DNA of 64,000 nt from Brucella daejeonensis. GTDB taxonomy: Bacteria > Pseudomonadota > Alphaproteobacteria > Rhizobiales > Rhizobiaceae. The stretch is from the NCBI RefSeq assembly GCF_014199265.1, contig NZ_JACIJG010000009.1, positions 62,001 to 126,000 on the forward strand. Reading direction: 5' to 3'. Position 1 is the stretch's first letter; every line of letters begins with the position of its first letter. Shown in pieces: positions 9,698-18,376 of the stretch. Below the pieces are notes generated by a model. The model was not told the origin of the DNA, searched no databases, and saw only the letters and a list, made by a program, of their open reading frames with translations. A program made the translations under genes and the position numbers.

Positions 9698-12061
9698 TTG
9701 GCACGCCGCTTTCCCAAATCCGATACCGGCCGGTCCGCACGGACCGAACGGCGTGCTACCAAGGCAAGGTCGGGCGACGTCAGGAACGATCCAACCGCGT
9801 TTCTGCCGACCCGTGAAGAGGTCCTTAAATATATTGAGGAAAATCCAGATCGAGCAGGCAAGCGCGAACTGGCGAAAGCCTTCAACATCAAGGGCGATGC
9901 GCGGGTCTATCTCAAGGATCTTCTACGCGAACTGGCCTATGAGGGGCTCGTTGAAAAGCGTGCGCGCAAGCTTTCGCGTCCTGGCTCACTGCCTTCCGTC
10001 ACGGTTCTCGACATCACTGGTCGCGACGAGGATGGTGGCCTGCTTGCCCGCCCGTCCGAATGGGACGAAGCCGGACACGGCAAGCCTCCGCTCGTTCTGA
10101 TCCGCCGCACCCGGCTCAACAAGGCTTCCGATGGCGGCCCCGCGGTTGGTGTCGGCGATCGCGTACTGGCAAAAATATTTCGCAATGAGGACCGTGAAGG
10201 ACCCGACTATACCGCCCGCGTGATGAAGCGCCTCGAACATCGCACGAATGCGGTGCTCGGCATTGTGCGCAAGCTTGACAGCGGTGAATGGCGTCTGGAG
10301 CCTGCGGACCGAAAGCAGGCGGAAGTGCAACTTGATCCAGCACAGCTCGCCAACGCCGAGAGCGGCGATCTGGTCGAGGTGGAGCTGCTTTCTTCCCGCC
10401 GCTACGGTCTGCCGCGCGGCAAGGTCCTGCAGGTGATCGGCTCGATCGACAGCGAGAAGGCTCTGTCGATGATTGCGATCCACGAGCATGAAATCCCGCA
10501 TATTTTTCCGAACGAGGCGATCAGCGAAGCAGAATCGGCGAAACCCGCGACACTCGAAGGACGGGAAGACTGGCGCGACATTCCGCTCCTTACCATCGAC
10601 CCTGCGGACGCGAAGGACCACGACGACGCCGTCTATGCCGAGCCGGATAAAGACCCCGAAAATCCCGGCGGGCAAATCGTGATCGTGGCGATTGCCGATG
10701 TCGCTGCCTATGTCCGTTCCGGTTCCGCGCTAGATCGTGAAGCACGAAAGCGCGGCAATTCCGTCTATTTCCCCGACCGCGTCGTGCCGATGCTGCCGGA
10801 GCGGATTTCGAACAATCTCTGTTCGCTGCGTGAACAGGAAGAACGCCCCGCTCTCGCGGTGCGTATGGTTTTCGCCGCCGATGGACGCAAGAGATCGCAT
10901 AAATTCCACCGCGTCATGATGAAATCGTCGGCAAAGCTTAGCTATACGCAGGCGCAAGCCGCGATTGATGGCGCACCTGACGAGAAGACGTCTCCGATTC
11001 TCGACGGCATCCTGAAACCGCTGTGGGACGCCTATGCCGTACTGAAACGCGGACGGGAAAAACGGGAACCGCTTGAACTCGATCTGCCCGAAAAGAAGAT
11101 ACTTCTGACACCAGAAGGCAAGGTAGACAAGGTCATTGTGCCCGAACGGCTCGATGCGCATAAGCTTATCGAAGAGTTCATGATTCAGGCCAATGTTGCC
11201 GCCGCCGAAACACTGGAAGCGCGTCGCCAACCACTGGTTTTCCGCATTCACGACGCCCCTGCGCTCGCCAAGCAGGAGACCCTGCGCGAGTTCCTGCGCA
11301 CCCTCGATCTGAGCCTCGCCAAGGGCGCGGAGCTGCAGCCCGCGCAATTCAACCGGATTCTTGAGGCTGTGGAAGGTTCCGACCATCAGGAACTGGTCAA
11401 TCAGGTGGTGCTGCGCACACAGAGCCAGGCTGAATACAGCCCCGATAATATCGGGCATTTCGGCCTTCATTTGCACCGCTACGCACATTTCACTTCACCT
11501 ATCCGACGCTATGCGGACTTGATCGTGCACCGGGCCTTGATCAAGGCCCTGAACCTCGGAAACGACGGTCTGACCACGGACGAGGAAGCCAACCTGGAAG
11601 AAATTTCAGCGTTGATCTCGTCAACGGAGCGCCGCGCCATGCTGGCCGAACGCGAAACAGTGGACCGCCTGATTGCGCATTTTCTCGCTTCGCATCTCGG
11701 CGACGAATATGAAGGGCGCGTTACAGGCGTTACAAGAGCCGGTCTTTTCGTCAACCTTGCGACATATGGCGCGGATGGTCTGGTACCCATTTCAACTTTG
11801 GGACAAGAATACTATCTATATGATGAAGCGAACCATGCGATCGCCGGGGAGCGGAGCGGCAAAGGCTTCCGGCTTGGCGATACGGTTACGGTTCGGCTTG
11901 TTGAGGCGCTCCCCGTTGCGGGCGCGCTTCGTTTTGAGATGGTTTCGGAACCGCACCCTCTGCCAATGTCGACGCGCTCGCACCACAAGGCCAGCCGGAC
12001 GATGCGTGGGAGAAGGGGCAAACCCGCGGGCATACCGCGTCAGAAGAGAAGAGGTCGCTGA
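9698..12061 (+). CDS. rnr: Ribonuclease R (3'-5' exoribonuclease)
   Basis: 787 residues starting from a TTG (GAGGAG lies 8-13 bases upstream). Winged-helix N-terminus (EEVLKYIEENPDRAGKRELA), cold-shock-like domains, and the RNB catalytic domain with IDPADAKDHDDAVYAEPD carrying the Asp cluster that binds Mg2+. The S1 domain follows near the end (YEGRVTGVTRAGLFVNLATYG), then a basic tail. RNase R degrades structured RNA and takes part in rRNA quality control. The stop overlaps the next ATG by one base (TGATG). Confidence 0.95.
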   Translation: MARRFPKSDTGRSARTERRATKARSGDVRNDPTAFLPTREEVLKYIEENPDRAGKRELAKAFNIKGDARVYLKDLLRELAYEGLVEKRARKLSRPGSLPSVTVLDITGRDEDGGLLARPSEWDEAGHGKPPLVLIRRTRLNKASDGGPAVGVGDRVLAKIFRNEDREGPDYTARVMKRLEHRTNAVLGIVRKLDSGEWRLEPADRKQAEVQLDPAQLANAESGDLVEVELLSSRRYGLPRGKVLQVIGSIDSEKALSMIAIHEHEIPHIFPNEAISEAESAKPATLEGREDWRDIPLLTIDPADAKDHDDAVYAEPDKDPENPGGQIVIVAIADVAAYVRSGSALDREARKRGNSVYFPDRVVPMLPERISNNLCSLREQEERPALAVRMVFAADGRKRSHKFHRVMMKSSAKLSYTQAQAAIDGAPDEKTSPILDGILKPLWDAYAVLKRGREKREPLELDLPEKKILLTPEGKVDKVIVPERLDAHKLIEEFMIQANVAAAETLEARRQPLVFRIHDAPALAKQETLREFLRTLDLSLAKGAELQPAQFNRILEAVEGSDHQELVNQVVLRTQSQAEYSPDNIGHFGLHLHRYAHFTSPIRRYADLIVHRALIKALNLGNDGLTTDEEANLEEISALISSTERRAMLAERETVDRLIAHFLASHLGDEYEGRVTGVTRAGLFVNLATYGADGLVPISTLGQEYYLYDEANHAIAGERSGKGFRLGDTVTVRLVEALPVAGALRFEMVSEPHPLPMSTRSHHKASRTMRGRRGKPAGIPRQKRRGR

Positions 12062-12522
12062 TGAGCACGCTAGAGGCCAATTCCACCCAGAACGTTCAGG
12101 TGTTTGGCATGGAAAGCTCCAAGGCAGCGCATCCAAAGCGCGCTTTGGGCGAAGCCATGTGGCGCGGTTTCCGCAGCCGCTGCCCCCATTGCGGCGAAGG
12201 AAAGCTTTTCCGCGCATTCGTAAAGCCGGTGGCGCAGTGTTCGGTCTGCAATGAAGACTATACAGAACAGCGTGCCGACGATCTTCCCGCCTATCTTACC
12301 ATTCTGATCGTCGGACACATAGTCGTGGGCGCGTTCATGGGCGTGGAAGCGACGACCAACCTGCCCCTCTGGGCCCATATGGCGATCTGGGGTCCGCTGA
12401 CCGTTATCATGTCGCTGCTGCTGTTGCAGCCGATCAAGGGGGCGACCATAGGTCTGCAATGGGCGCTGTACATGCATGGGTTCGGGGGCAAGGGCGAAGG
12501 CGAATACGGCGACGTGACCTGA
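12061..12522 (+). CDS. DUF983 family membrane protein
   Basis: 153 residues. An N-terminal zinc-ribbon-like pair of CxxC motifs (SRCPHCGEGKLF and AQCSVCNEDY) is followed by two hydrophobic helices (about 80-100 and 105-125). This is the DUF983 layout, common in alphaproteobacteria and sometimes found near cytochrome oxidase genes, but without an agreed function. Translation is probably coupled to rnr by the one-base overlap. An internal ATG (codon 17) is an alternative start. Confidence 0.88.
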   Translation: MSTLEANSTQNVQVFGMESSKAAHPKRALGEAMWRGFRSRCPHCGEGKLFRAFVKPVAQCSVCNEDYTEQRADDLPAYLTILIVGHIVVGAFMGVEATTNLPLWAHMAIWGPLTVIMSLLLLQPIKGATIGLQWALYMHGFGGKGEGEYGDVT

Positions 12523-12530
12523 ACGCCGCC

Positions 12531-13262
12531 ATGGTTCAGTCATCATCTACCCCAGCCGGTCCCGCAAAGACGCTGCGCCCTCGTGACGCGGCATCCCTGC
12601 TTCTCGTGGACAGATCCGGGAAGACGCCGCGTATCCTCATGGGACGACGTCATCCAAGCCTGGTCTTCATGCCGGGGAAGTTCGTTTTTCCCGGCGGACG
12701 GACAGACCGGGCCGACGGCACGATCAGGGCTGCGACCGAATTGTGTCCCCCCGACGCCGAAAAGCTTCTGGCCGGGATGGGCGTTCGGGCATCCATGCGC
12801 CGGGCGCGAGCGCTCGGTCTTTGCGCCATTCGCGAGACATTCGAGGAAACCGGGCTTCGTCTCGGCTACGCAGCCCCGGAGCCGATTACGCCTCCGGGGC
12901 AAACCGACTGGCGAGCCTTTTTCGATAACGGCATGTTGCCGGCGCTGGATAGCTTGCGATATTTCGCGCGAGCGGTAACTCCGCCTGACAATGTCCGCCG
13001 CTTCGATACGCGCTTTTTCATGGCTTTTCGTGATGATATCCCGGAACTGGACCGGCAGCCCCTTGTTCCCAGTGGCGAACTGGAAGATCTGGACTGGGTT
13101 TCCATCGACGATACCGATAAACTCGACGTTGTACACATTACTCAGGCGATCCTGAAAGAGGCCCGCGCGCTCCTGACGGATAACAGCCTTCAACTACCAG
13201 CCATTTTACCCGTGACACAATATAGCAAGCGACATGGCCGCTTTGTTCGCGAAGTGATCTGA
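12531..13262 (+). CDS. NUDIX hydrolase
   Basis: 243 residues from the ATG at 12531; the frame stays open upstream but those codons overlap the DUF983 gene and look non-coding. Nudix box LCAIRETFEETGLRLG is intact (REx2EExG core). N-terminal LRPRDAASLLLVDR and HPSLVFMPGKFVFPGGR are typical of the larger alphaproteobacterial members. Hydrolyses an unknown nucleoside-diphosphate-linked substrate. It sits in a tight rightward cluster with rnr and an MFS gene (5-base gap to the latter). Confidence 0.9.
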   Translation: MVQSSSTPAGPAKTLRPRDAASLLLVDRSGKTPRILMGRRHPSLVFMPGKFVFPGGRTDRADGTIRAATELCPPDAEKLLAGMGVRASMRRARALGLCAIRETFEETGLRLGYAAPEPITPPGQTDWRAFFDNGMLPALDSLRYFARAVTPPDNVRRFDTRFFMAFRDDIPELDRQPLVPSGELEDLDWVSIDDTDKLDVVHITQAILKEARALLTDNSLQLPAILPVTQYSKRHGRFVREVI

Positions 13263-13267
13263 ACCCG

Positions 13268-14479
13268 ATGAATAAAGAAATTCACCCCGCCGATCTTGTC
13301 CCGCAGGAGCCAGTTGGCGGGCCGGCGCAGGGCCAGATGCATTGGCGTTCACTTGCGGCCGCGATCGCAACGATCAGTGCCGTGGGAGCCGCAATCGGCC
13401 TGGGCATCCCCCTGTTGAGCGTTCTCCTGGAAAGCCGCGGCCATACGGCAAGCCTGATCGGTGCCAATACGGCGGTAGCAGGCCTGGCGTCCATTGCCGC
13501 CGCGCCCCTTGCCGCCCCGATTGCCGCGCGACTGGGCGTGGTCAAAGCGATATTTCTGATGCTTCTCATCGGGAGCGCGGCCTTTCTCGGCTTTCACTTC
13601 TTTCAGCCGCTCTGGGCATGGTTTGCGCTGCGCATCGTCCTGCATTTTGCGTTAACGGTGCTTTTCGTGCTCTCCGAATACTGGATCAATGCCTCCGCGC
13701 CGCCAGAAAAGCGTGGGCTGGTGCTCGGAATCTATTCCACATCGCTCTCGCTTGGCTTTGCACTTGGCCCCTGGCTTTTCTCGAAAATCGGAAGTACCGG
13801 TGGCCTGCCTTTCTATGTCGGCTTTGCCATCATCATGATCGCCCTCATACCGGTCGCAATCGCATGGCGTGACAGCCCGGATTTCGAGGAGGGCGAACAC
13901 GTCCCGTTCCTCCCCTTCATATTTGCCGTCCCGACGGCGACAATGGCGGTCTTCGTCTTCGGCGCGGTGGAGACTGGCGGCTTCGCGCTCTTTCCGGTTT
14001 TCGGTGCGCGCATCGGCTATCCCGAGGCCGACGCTGCCCTGCTGTTGACCATGATCGGCCTTGGCAATGTGTTGTTGCAGATTCCTCTCGGTATCGTCAG
14101 CGACCGCATTTCCGATCGCCGCAAACTTCTGTTTTTCTGCGCAGCGACCGGGTTGATCGGTATGATCGCCCTGCCTTATCTCATGCAGCACTGGTATCTG
14201 ATGGCCGGCATCCTGTTCCTGTGGGGCGGTGTGGTCGCCGGTCTCTATACGGTCGGTCTCGCCCATCTCGGTTCGGAACTGACGGGACGTGAACTTGCGT
14301 CGGCCAATGCGGCCTTTGTTTTCTGCTACGCCATCGGTATGCTTGCAGGACCGCAGGCAGTCGGTGTTGGAATGGATATGCTGGGGCCGAAAGGTTTCCC
14401 CATGACGCTCAGCATATTTTTTGCGGCATATGCGCTCTTTGCAGCGGTAAGGTTGCTTTTGCGGAAGAAGCGGACTTGA
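13268..14479 (+). CDS. MFS transporter
   Basis: 403 residues with about 12 hydrophobic helices split in two halves. The first half contains LGLAIPLLSVLLE-like and GLVLGIYSTSLSLGFALGPW segments; the second holds the loop IPLGIVSDRISDRRKLLF, an MFS motif A relative, and a late LGSELTGRELASANAAFVF. The layout resembles YcaD/YfkF-type efflux or uptake carriers; the substrate is not evident. The upstream cluster context gives no specificity clue. Confidence 0.85.
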   Translation: MNKEIHPADLVPQEPVGGPAQGQMHWRSLAAAIATISAVGAAIGLGIPLLSVLLESRGHTASLIGANTAVAGLASIAAAPLAAPIAARLGVVKAIFLMLLIGSAAFLGFHFFQPLWAWFALRIVLHFALTVLFVLSEYWINASAPPEKRGLVLGIYSTSLSLGFALGPWLFSKIGSTGGLPFYVGFAIIMIALIPVAIAWRDSPDFEEGEHVPFLPFIFAVPTATMAVFVFGAVETGGFALFPVFGARIGYPEADAALLLTMIGLGNVLLQIPLGIVSDRISDRRKLLFFCAATGLIGMIALPYLMQHWYLMAGILFLWGGVVAGLYTVGLAHLGSELTGRELASANAAFVFCYAIGMLAGPQAVGVGMDMLGPKGFPMTLSIFFAAYALFAAVRLLLRKKRT

Positions 14480-14562
14480 CTTTTCGCCACCAATACGTAG
14501 TGTCGCGCAAAATTTCCGCTGCCGGATGAGATTACCGGAATCGCTGGAGGTTTCCATCCATT

Positions 14563-14610
14563 GAGCATGATCCCGAAAACTGGGAACCGGTCTTCGGTAA
14601 GGTCATGCTC
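14563..14610. repeat. Dispersed palindromic element (GAGCATGA...TCATGCTC)
   Basis: GAGCATGATCCCGAAAACTG at 14563 runs through GGAACCGG to end in GGTCATGCTC at 14610, with terminal 8-base inverted arms. I recognise this GAGCATGATCCCGAAAA-type palindrome as a frequent intergenic repeat in Rhizobiales (from memory). It lies between the MFS gene and rpmG, 30 bases before the rpmG start, so it would be in or near the rpmG 5' leader. Confidence 0.65.
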
Positions 14611-14639
14611 CGGCAAAGATACAGAGCAGGTAATTCGAT

Positions 14640-14807
14640 ATGGCCAAGGCTACGACGATCAAGATCAAGCTTTTGTCGACCGCTGACACCGGCTTCTTCT
14701 ACGTAACGAAGAAGAACAGCCGCACGATGACGGAAAAGATGACAAAGACCAAGTACGACCCGATTGCGCGCAAGCACGTCGAGTTCAAGGAAACGAAGAT
14801 CAAGTAA
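14640..14807 (+). CDS. rpmG: 50S ribosomal protein L33
   Basis: 55 residues, starting [18 protein letters not shown] and ending VEFKETKIK, the normal length and ends of L33. [20 protein letters not shown] is the conserved core. It is a cysteine-free form, so it does not bind zinc. AGCAGG lies upstream of the ATG as ribosome-binding site. A strong terminator follows within 40 bases, so it ends its own transcript. Confidence 0.97.
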
Positions 14808-14842
14808 TCCGTTTCCGGTCGTCATCCACGACGATTGAATGG

Positions 14843-14871
14843 AAAAAGCCATCCCTTTGGGATGGCTTTTT
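14843..14871. terminator. Rho-independent terminator after rpmG
   Basis: Perfect 13-base-pair stem (AAAAAGCCATCCC / GGGATGGCTTTTT) with a TTT loop. The A and T tracts at both edges let it act in both directions, serving rpmG from the left and pleD from the right. Confidence 0.93.
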
Positions 14872-14936
14872 CGTTTCATACGGGTTGGGTTAACGTCTGG
14901 AACGCGTTACTCGAGTACAATTCAGCGTAATACGCT

Positions 14937-16322
14937 TCAGGCAGCGGAGGCCACAATGCAATTGCGGCCATTTTTCTTTGCCTGATAGAGGGCTGCGTCG
15001 GCCCGTGAGAGAAGAGCGTCCGGGCTATCTCCGACCAGCCTCAGCCCGCCAATCCCGACACTGATCGTCAGATTAACCTTGTGCTTGCCGTTTGCGATCA
15101 CGAAAGGCATATCCGATACGGCGGAGCGAACGCGCTCTGCAACGGCCCTGGCGGCCTCCACATCCGTATCCGGAAGGACAACCACGAACTCCTCACCGCC
15201 ATAACGACACATCAGATCCATGCCGCGGATGTTCTTGCGCAGCCGTGTTGCAAATTCTCGCAACACATCGTCGCCGGCCTCGTGCCCGAATTGATCGTTC
15301 ACGCGCTTGAAATGATCGAAGTCGAGCATGATGATCGACAATGGCCGTTCGCGGCCCGTCGCACGAGCCAGAAAAATCGGCATATGCGTGTCGAGATAGC
15401 GGCGGTTATGGAGTCCGGTAAGACTGTCCGTCACGGCCATGGCTATGCTGCGATTGAGGCTCTGCCGCAGGAGATCGTTGTAGCACTTGCGTTTGATCTG
15501 CGTACGCAGACGCGCGAAAAGTTCGAGCTTTTCGAGTGGCCGCATCAAATAATCATTGACGCCAAGCTCAAGCGCGCGGACGACCAGAGCGCCCTCGTCC
15601 TCACGCACGACAAGAATGATCGGCACTAGGCGCGTGCGTTCGATTGTACGCAGCTGCGAGCAAAGGCGAAGCGGGTCGTAATAGGTAAAATTGGCGGAAA
15701 CGACGATGCTGTCATAATCCGTTTCTATGGCCCGTATGAGTGCAGTATTGGGATCGCAGGCAATATCGACGCGATAATACTCGCCAAGGATCAAGCGGAG
15801 ACGGGCTGCCGCCAGTTCATCTTCGTCAATAACGAGGACACGCGCCGCCTCGTCCTTATCTCCATAGTCCTGCCCCATCTTGCTCGCCAGCAATGCCTCG
15901 ACATCCGCCTCGGCCACGGTACCCGTTCTCTGGAAAAGCTCATCGGAGACAAGCTTCAGCCGTGCCAGGCTTTTCACGCGGGACATGAGTTGGAGATCGC
16001 TGACGGGTTTCGACAGAAAATCGTCTGCACCGGCTTCCAGCCCGCGAATCTTGTCTTCCGGACCGTCGAGCGAAGTCACCATGACGATCGGTATATTCGA
16101 AGTATGGGGATCGGCCTTCAATCGCCGGCACACTTCGAACCCATCAATATCCGGCATCAATATGTCGAGCAGAACCACATCGATTTGCCCTCCCTGGCAA
16201 ATCTCGATGGCCTCCAGCCCGTTATAGGCAACAACGACCTCGTAATATTCCGAAAGAAGTCGGGCTTCGAGGAGCTTTACGTTGGAATCCACATCGTCAA
16301 CGACGAGAATTCGTGCTGTCAT
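14937..16322 (-). CDS. pleD: Response regulator diguanylate cyclase PleD
   Basis: 461 residues from the ATG at 16322 (MTARILVVDD); an upstream ATG at 16361 adds 13 unlikely residues. First receiver domain about 1-120 with the phospho-acceptor in VVLLDILMPDIDG; second receiver about 150-270 lacks a clear acceptor Asp (IVVSANFTYYDPL), as in the PleD adaptor domain; GGDEF domain about 295-460 with active site RYGGEEFVVVLP and product-inhibition site RGMD five residues before it. It makes cyclic di-GMP and controls polar development in Caulobacter; here it is predicted to do so downstream of DivK. It is separated from divK by a 330-base tandem repeat array. Confidence 0.95.
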   Translation of the reverse strand: MTARILVVDDVDSNVKLLEARLLSEYYEVVVAYNGLEAIEICQGGQIDVVLLDILMPDIDGFEVCRRLKADPHTSNIPIVMVTSLDGPEDKIRGLEAGADDFLSKPVSDLQLMSRVKSLARLKLVSDELFQRTGTVAEADVEALLASKMGQDYGDKDEAARVLVIDEDELAAARLRLILGEYYRVDIACDPNTALIRAIETDYDSIVVSANFTYYDPLRLCSQLRTIERTRLVPIILVVREDEGALVVRALELGVNDYLMRPLEKLELFARLRTQIKRKCYNDLLRQSLNRSIAMAVTDSLTGLHNRRYLDTHMPIFLARATGRERPLSIIMLDFDHFKRVNDQFGHEAGDDVLREFATRLRKNIRGMDLMCRYGGEEFVVVLPDTDVEAARAVAERVRSAVSDMPFVIANGKHKVNLTISVGIGGLRLVGDSPDALLSRADAALYQAKKNGRNCIVASAA

Positions 16323-16365
16323 AATGCCCCTCCCCGCCCAACCATCACATACTGGGACCAAACAC

Positions 16366-16695
16366 CTAATGGTCTGATTCCGACATTTGCATCCCTCTGA
16401 TACAGGCGCCGAGCAAATGTCGGAATCAAAAAGACCACTAGTAAGTTTATGTATCTAGTGGATTTTTCGAATTTGACGTTTGAAACAGCATCTCATTCAG
16501 TCGGCATTCAAACGTCAAATTCAATCCACTAGTGGTCTGATTCCGACATTTGCATCCCTCTGATACAAGCGCCGAGCAAATGTCGGAATCGAAAAGACCA
16601 CTAATCACTTTATGTATCTAGTGGATTTTTCGAATTTGACGTTTGAAACAGCATCTCATTCAGTCGGCATTCAAACGTCAAATTCAATCCACTAG
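16366..16695. repeat. Tandem duplicate of a composite palindromic element (A-B-A-B)
   Basis: Four hairpin units in a row. Unit A (16366-16441 and 16529-16603) has 15-base arms GATTCCGACATTTGC / GCAAATGTCGGAATC. Unit B (16455-16532 and 16618-16695) has 16-base arms GAATTTGACGTTTGAA / TTCAAACGTCAAATTC. Units are bounded by CTAGTGG / CCACTAG, apart from slight variants at the left end of the first A (CTAATGG) and right end of the second A. Short AT spacers join A to B, and the second A shares its first CTAG with the end of the first B. The array fills the divK-pleD gap, and its last CTAG provides the divK stop codon. A third single copy is at 59788-59954. Possibly related to the Bru-RS palindromes of Brucella; that identity is not verified. 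Confidence 0.95.
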
Positions 16696-17063
16696 GCGTC
16701 GCCCAAATAGGATTTTATCGTCTCTATGAAGCGAGGAACAGAAATCGGTTTGGATATATAAGCCTCGCAACCACCCTGCCTGATACGTTCCTCGTCACCC
16801 TTCATCGCAAATGCAGTCACCGCGATGACCGGAATATGCCGCAATTCGTCGTCGTCTTTCAGCCATTTCGTGACCTCAAGGCCGGATACCTCGGGAAGCT
16901 GTATATCCATCAGAATCAGATCGGGCCGATGTTCGCGCGCAAGGTCCAGCGCTTCAAGCCCGTTTCTTGTCCGGATCGTCTCGTATCCGCTGGCTTCAAT
17001 CAGATCGCGAAACAACTTCATATTGAGCTCGTTGTCCTCGACGATCATTACGCTTTTCGGCAT
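16692..17063 (-). CDS. divK: Single-domain response regulator DivK
   Basis: 123 residues from the ATG at 17063 ([20 protein letters not shown]). Stand-alone receiver domain with Asp10-type acidic pair, phospho-acceptor Asp53 in [13 protein letters not shown], Thr in [14 protein letters not shown], and Lys in YISKPISV. DivK relays phosphate signals from PleC/DivJ/PdhS kinases to the CtrA pathway and cell polarity. A longer frame up to 17138 is open but lacks homology. It ends GDA followed by a TAG that lies inside the terminal CTAG of the repeat array. Likely the first gene of a divK-pleD transcript. Confidence 0.95.
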   Translation of the reverse strand: MPKSVMIVEDNELNMKLFRDLIEASGYETIRTRNGLEALDLAREHRPDLILMDIQLPEVSGLEVTKWLKDDDELRHIPVIAVTAFAMKGDEERIRQGGCEAYISKPISVPRFIETIKSYLGDA

Positions 17064-17257
17064 CGGATGTTCCTTGGCATCGTTTCCTGTGGCAGCTCGG
17101 CATTGCCTTGTTTTCACGCGAGCCGGAAGGTCCCCCAATTCTCAGGTTGCACCAGCTTAACCTCATTTCATTGATGAAACGCAAATAATTCCGTTGTTCC
17201 TCGGCATGACGACCGTTACATAATCGCCCAAATCTATACAATAAATGGAGAATCCGC

Positions 17258-17545
17258 ATGAAGACGCTCATGAGCCAGACAGATGCGGAAGCTGTCGCAA
17301 TCGAAGCGCTGGCATGGCTCGCACAGGACAAGGATCTCCTGCCGCGCTTTCTTGCCCTGACGGGAATCGAAGCAAGCTCCATCCGGCAGGCAGCCCGCGA
17401 GCCTGGCTTTCTGGCGGGCGTCTTGCAGTTCTATCTGGCACACGAACCGACATTGCTGCGATATTGCGAGGATATGGGCCGCGATCCCGCAACGATCGAG
17501 AAAGCTTTGGCGCTCCTGCCCGGAGGATTGAACCAGCATCTCTGA
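17258..17545 (+). CDS. DUF3572 family protein
   Basis: 95 residues, mostly helical: EAVAIEALAWLAQDKDLLPRF, GIEASSIRQAA, FLAGVLQFYLAHEPTLLRYC and DPATIEKALALLPGG. This order is the DUF3572 signature of alphaproteobacteria, of unknown function. ATG at 17258 has a GGAG six bases upstream; a second ATG at 17270 is possible. Divergent from divK, ended by a strong terminator. Confidence 0.88.
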   Translation: MKTLMSQTDAEAVAIEALAWLAQDKDLLPRFLALTGIEASSIRQAAREPGFLAGVLQFYLAHEPTLLRYCEDMGRDPATIEKALALLPGGLNQHL

Positions 17546-17567
17546 AACACGTCTGCTGTTAAAAGAC

Positions 17568-17596
17568 AAAAGAGCCCGGAATTGCCGGGCTCTTTT
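17568..17596. terminator. Bidirectional terminator between DUF3572 and rnk-like genes
   Basis: 12-base-pair stem AAAAGAGCCCGG / CCGGGCTCTTTT with a 5-base loop. A and T runs on both sides fit both convergent genes. Confidence 0.93.
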
Positions 17597-17600
17597 CCGA

Positions 17601-18029
17601 TTATTCGGCCGCAGGGCTCACAACGGGTGTTTCGGCGTCGTTCGAGACCGTCAGAACGTTCAACTCATGCGGCTTGCCGTCCCGTGCCGTCCATGAAATG
17701 GACTGACCGGGAGCAAGACCGATCAGGGCCGTGCCGATCGGGGTCAGGATCGAAATCTTTCCCTGAGCAATGTCGGCTTCGCCCGGATAGACCAGTGTTA
17801 CGCGGCGCTCCTGCCCGTCATTGGAGCGGAACTCCACCGTGGAGCCCATATGAATCACGTTCTGCGGCAAGCGTTTCGCCGGAACCACCTTGGCGCGATC
17901 AAGCTCCCGCATCAGTTCTTCGGCTATTTCCTCGAACCGTTCCGAAACACTGGTGGCCAGCCCCATAAGGCGTTCGTAGTCGACTTCGCTGACGACGATA
18001 TTGGGCTTCTTGCGATTCTTTCCGCTCAT
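17601..18029 (-). CDS. rnk: GreA/Rnk-family nucleoside diphosphate kinase regulator
   Basis: 142 residues. A short N-terminal helical hairpin (YERLMGLATSVSERFEEIAEE) is followed by a GreA/GreB-type C-terminal domain (IHMGSTVEFRSNDGQ, VTLVYPGEADIAQGKISILTPIGTALIGL, PGQSISW). The N-terminus is too short for a full GreA coiled coil, which is the mark of Rnk. Rnk binds RNA polymerase but lacks the transcript-cleavage role of GreA. The symbol is by family, not orthology proof. Confidence 0.82.
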   Translation of the reverse strand: MSGKNRKKPNIVVSEVDYERLMGLATSVSERFEEIAEELMRELDRAKVVPAKRLPQNVIHMGSTVEFRSNDGQERRVTLVYPGEADIAQGKISILTPIGTALIGLAPGQSISWTARDGKPHELNVLTVSNDAETPVVSPAAE

Positions 18030-18124
18030 GGCGCGTGCTCACTATTGACAGATAATAAATCTTCGCACCTCTCAGGCACGAAGCTGTTCCAGATTGAATG
18101 TTGGTGAAAGCGCTTTCTCTAAAT

Positions 18125-18142
18125 CCGCTTTCGGGAAAGCGG
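18125..18142. other. Small hairpin in the rnk-dinB intergenic region
   Basis: CCGCTTT CGGG AAAGCGG, a 7-base-pair stem with a 4-base loop, in the 347-base divergent gap between the Rnk-like gene and dinB. No T tract. Apart from this and the SOS box near dinB I see nothing certain in this gap. Confidence 0.4.
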
Positions 18143-18342
18143 CATCCCATCCCCCAGAGTCCCCCTGCGCCAGGCAGAACTCGAGGGTCGCTATCCCGTG
18201 ATCGGGTAAATCCGATGGAGTATTGAAGCGAAACGGTTGTTCATGACATTAAACTTGGTGATATTCCCGCTAATGTCAAGTGTAAGGCGGACAGGTAGCA
18301 CACTCCCCGTGGCGCTTCGCCTGAATGATGCTATAAGAGGAT

Positions 18343-18357
18343 GTTCCTTATATGTTC
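18343..18357 (+). promoter_or_regulatory. LexA SOS box before dinB
   Basis: GTTCCTTATATGTTC, a perfect match to the alphaproteobacterial LexA site GTTC-N7-GTTC, ends 19 bases before the ATG at 18377. It predicts DNA-damage induction of dinB. It also argues against the upstream ATG at 18341, which would place the operator inside the gene. Confidence 0.85.
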
Positions 18358-18376
18358 ATTGGACGACGCGCTTCCC

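Noticed and set aside
16366-16695. CRISPR array in the divK-pleD gap
   Set aside because: Only two direct copies of about 163 bases exist and the units are long hairpins. There are no unique spacers and no cas genes nearby.
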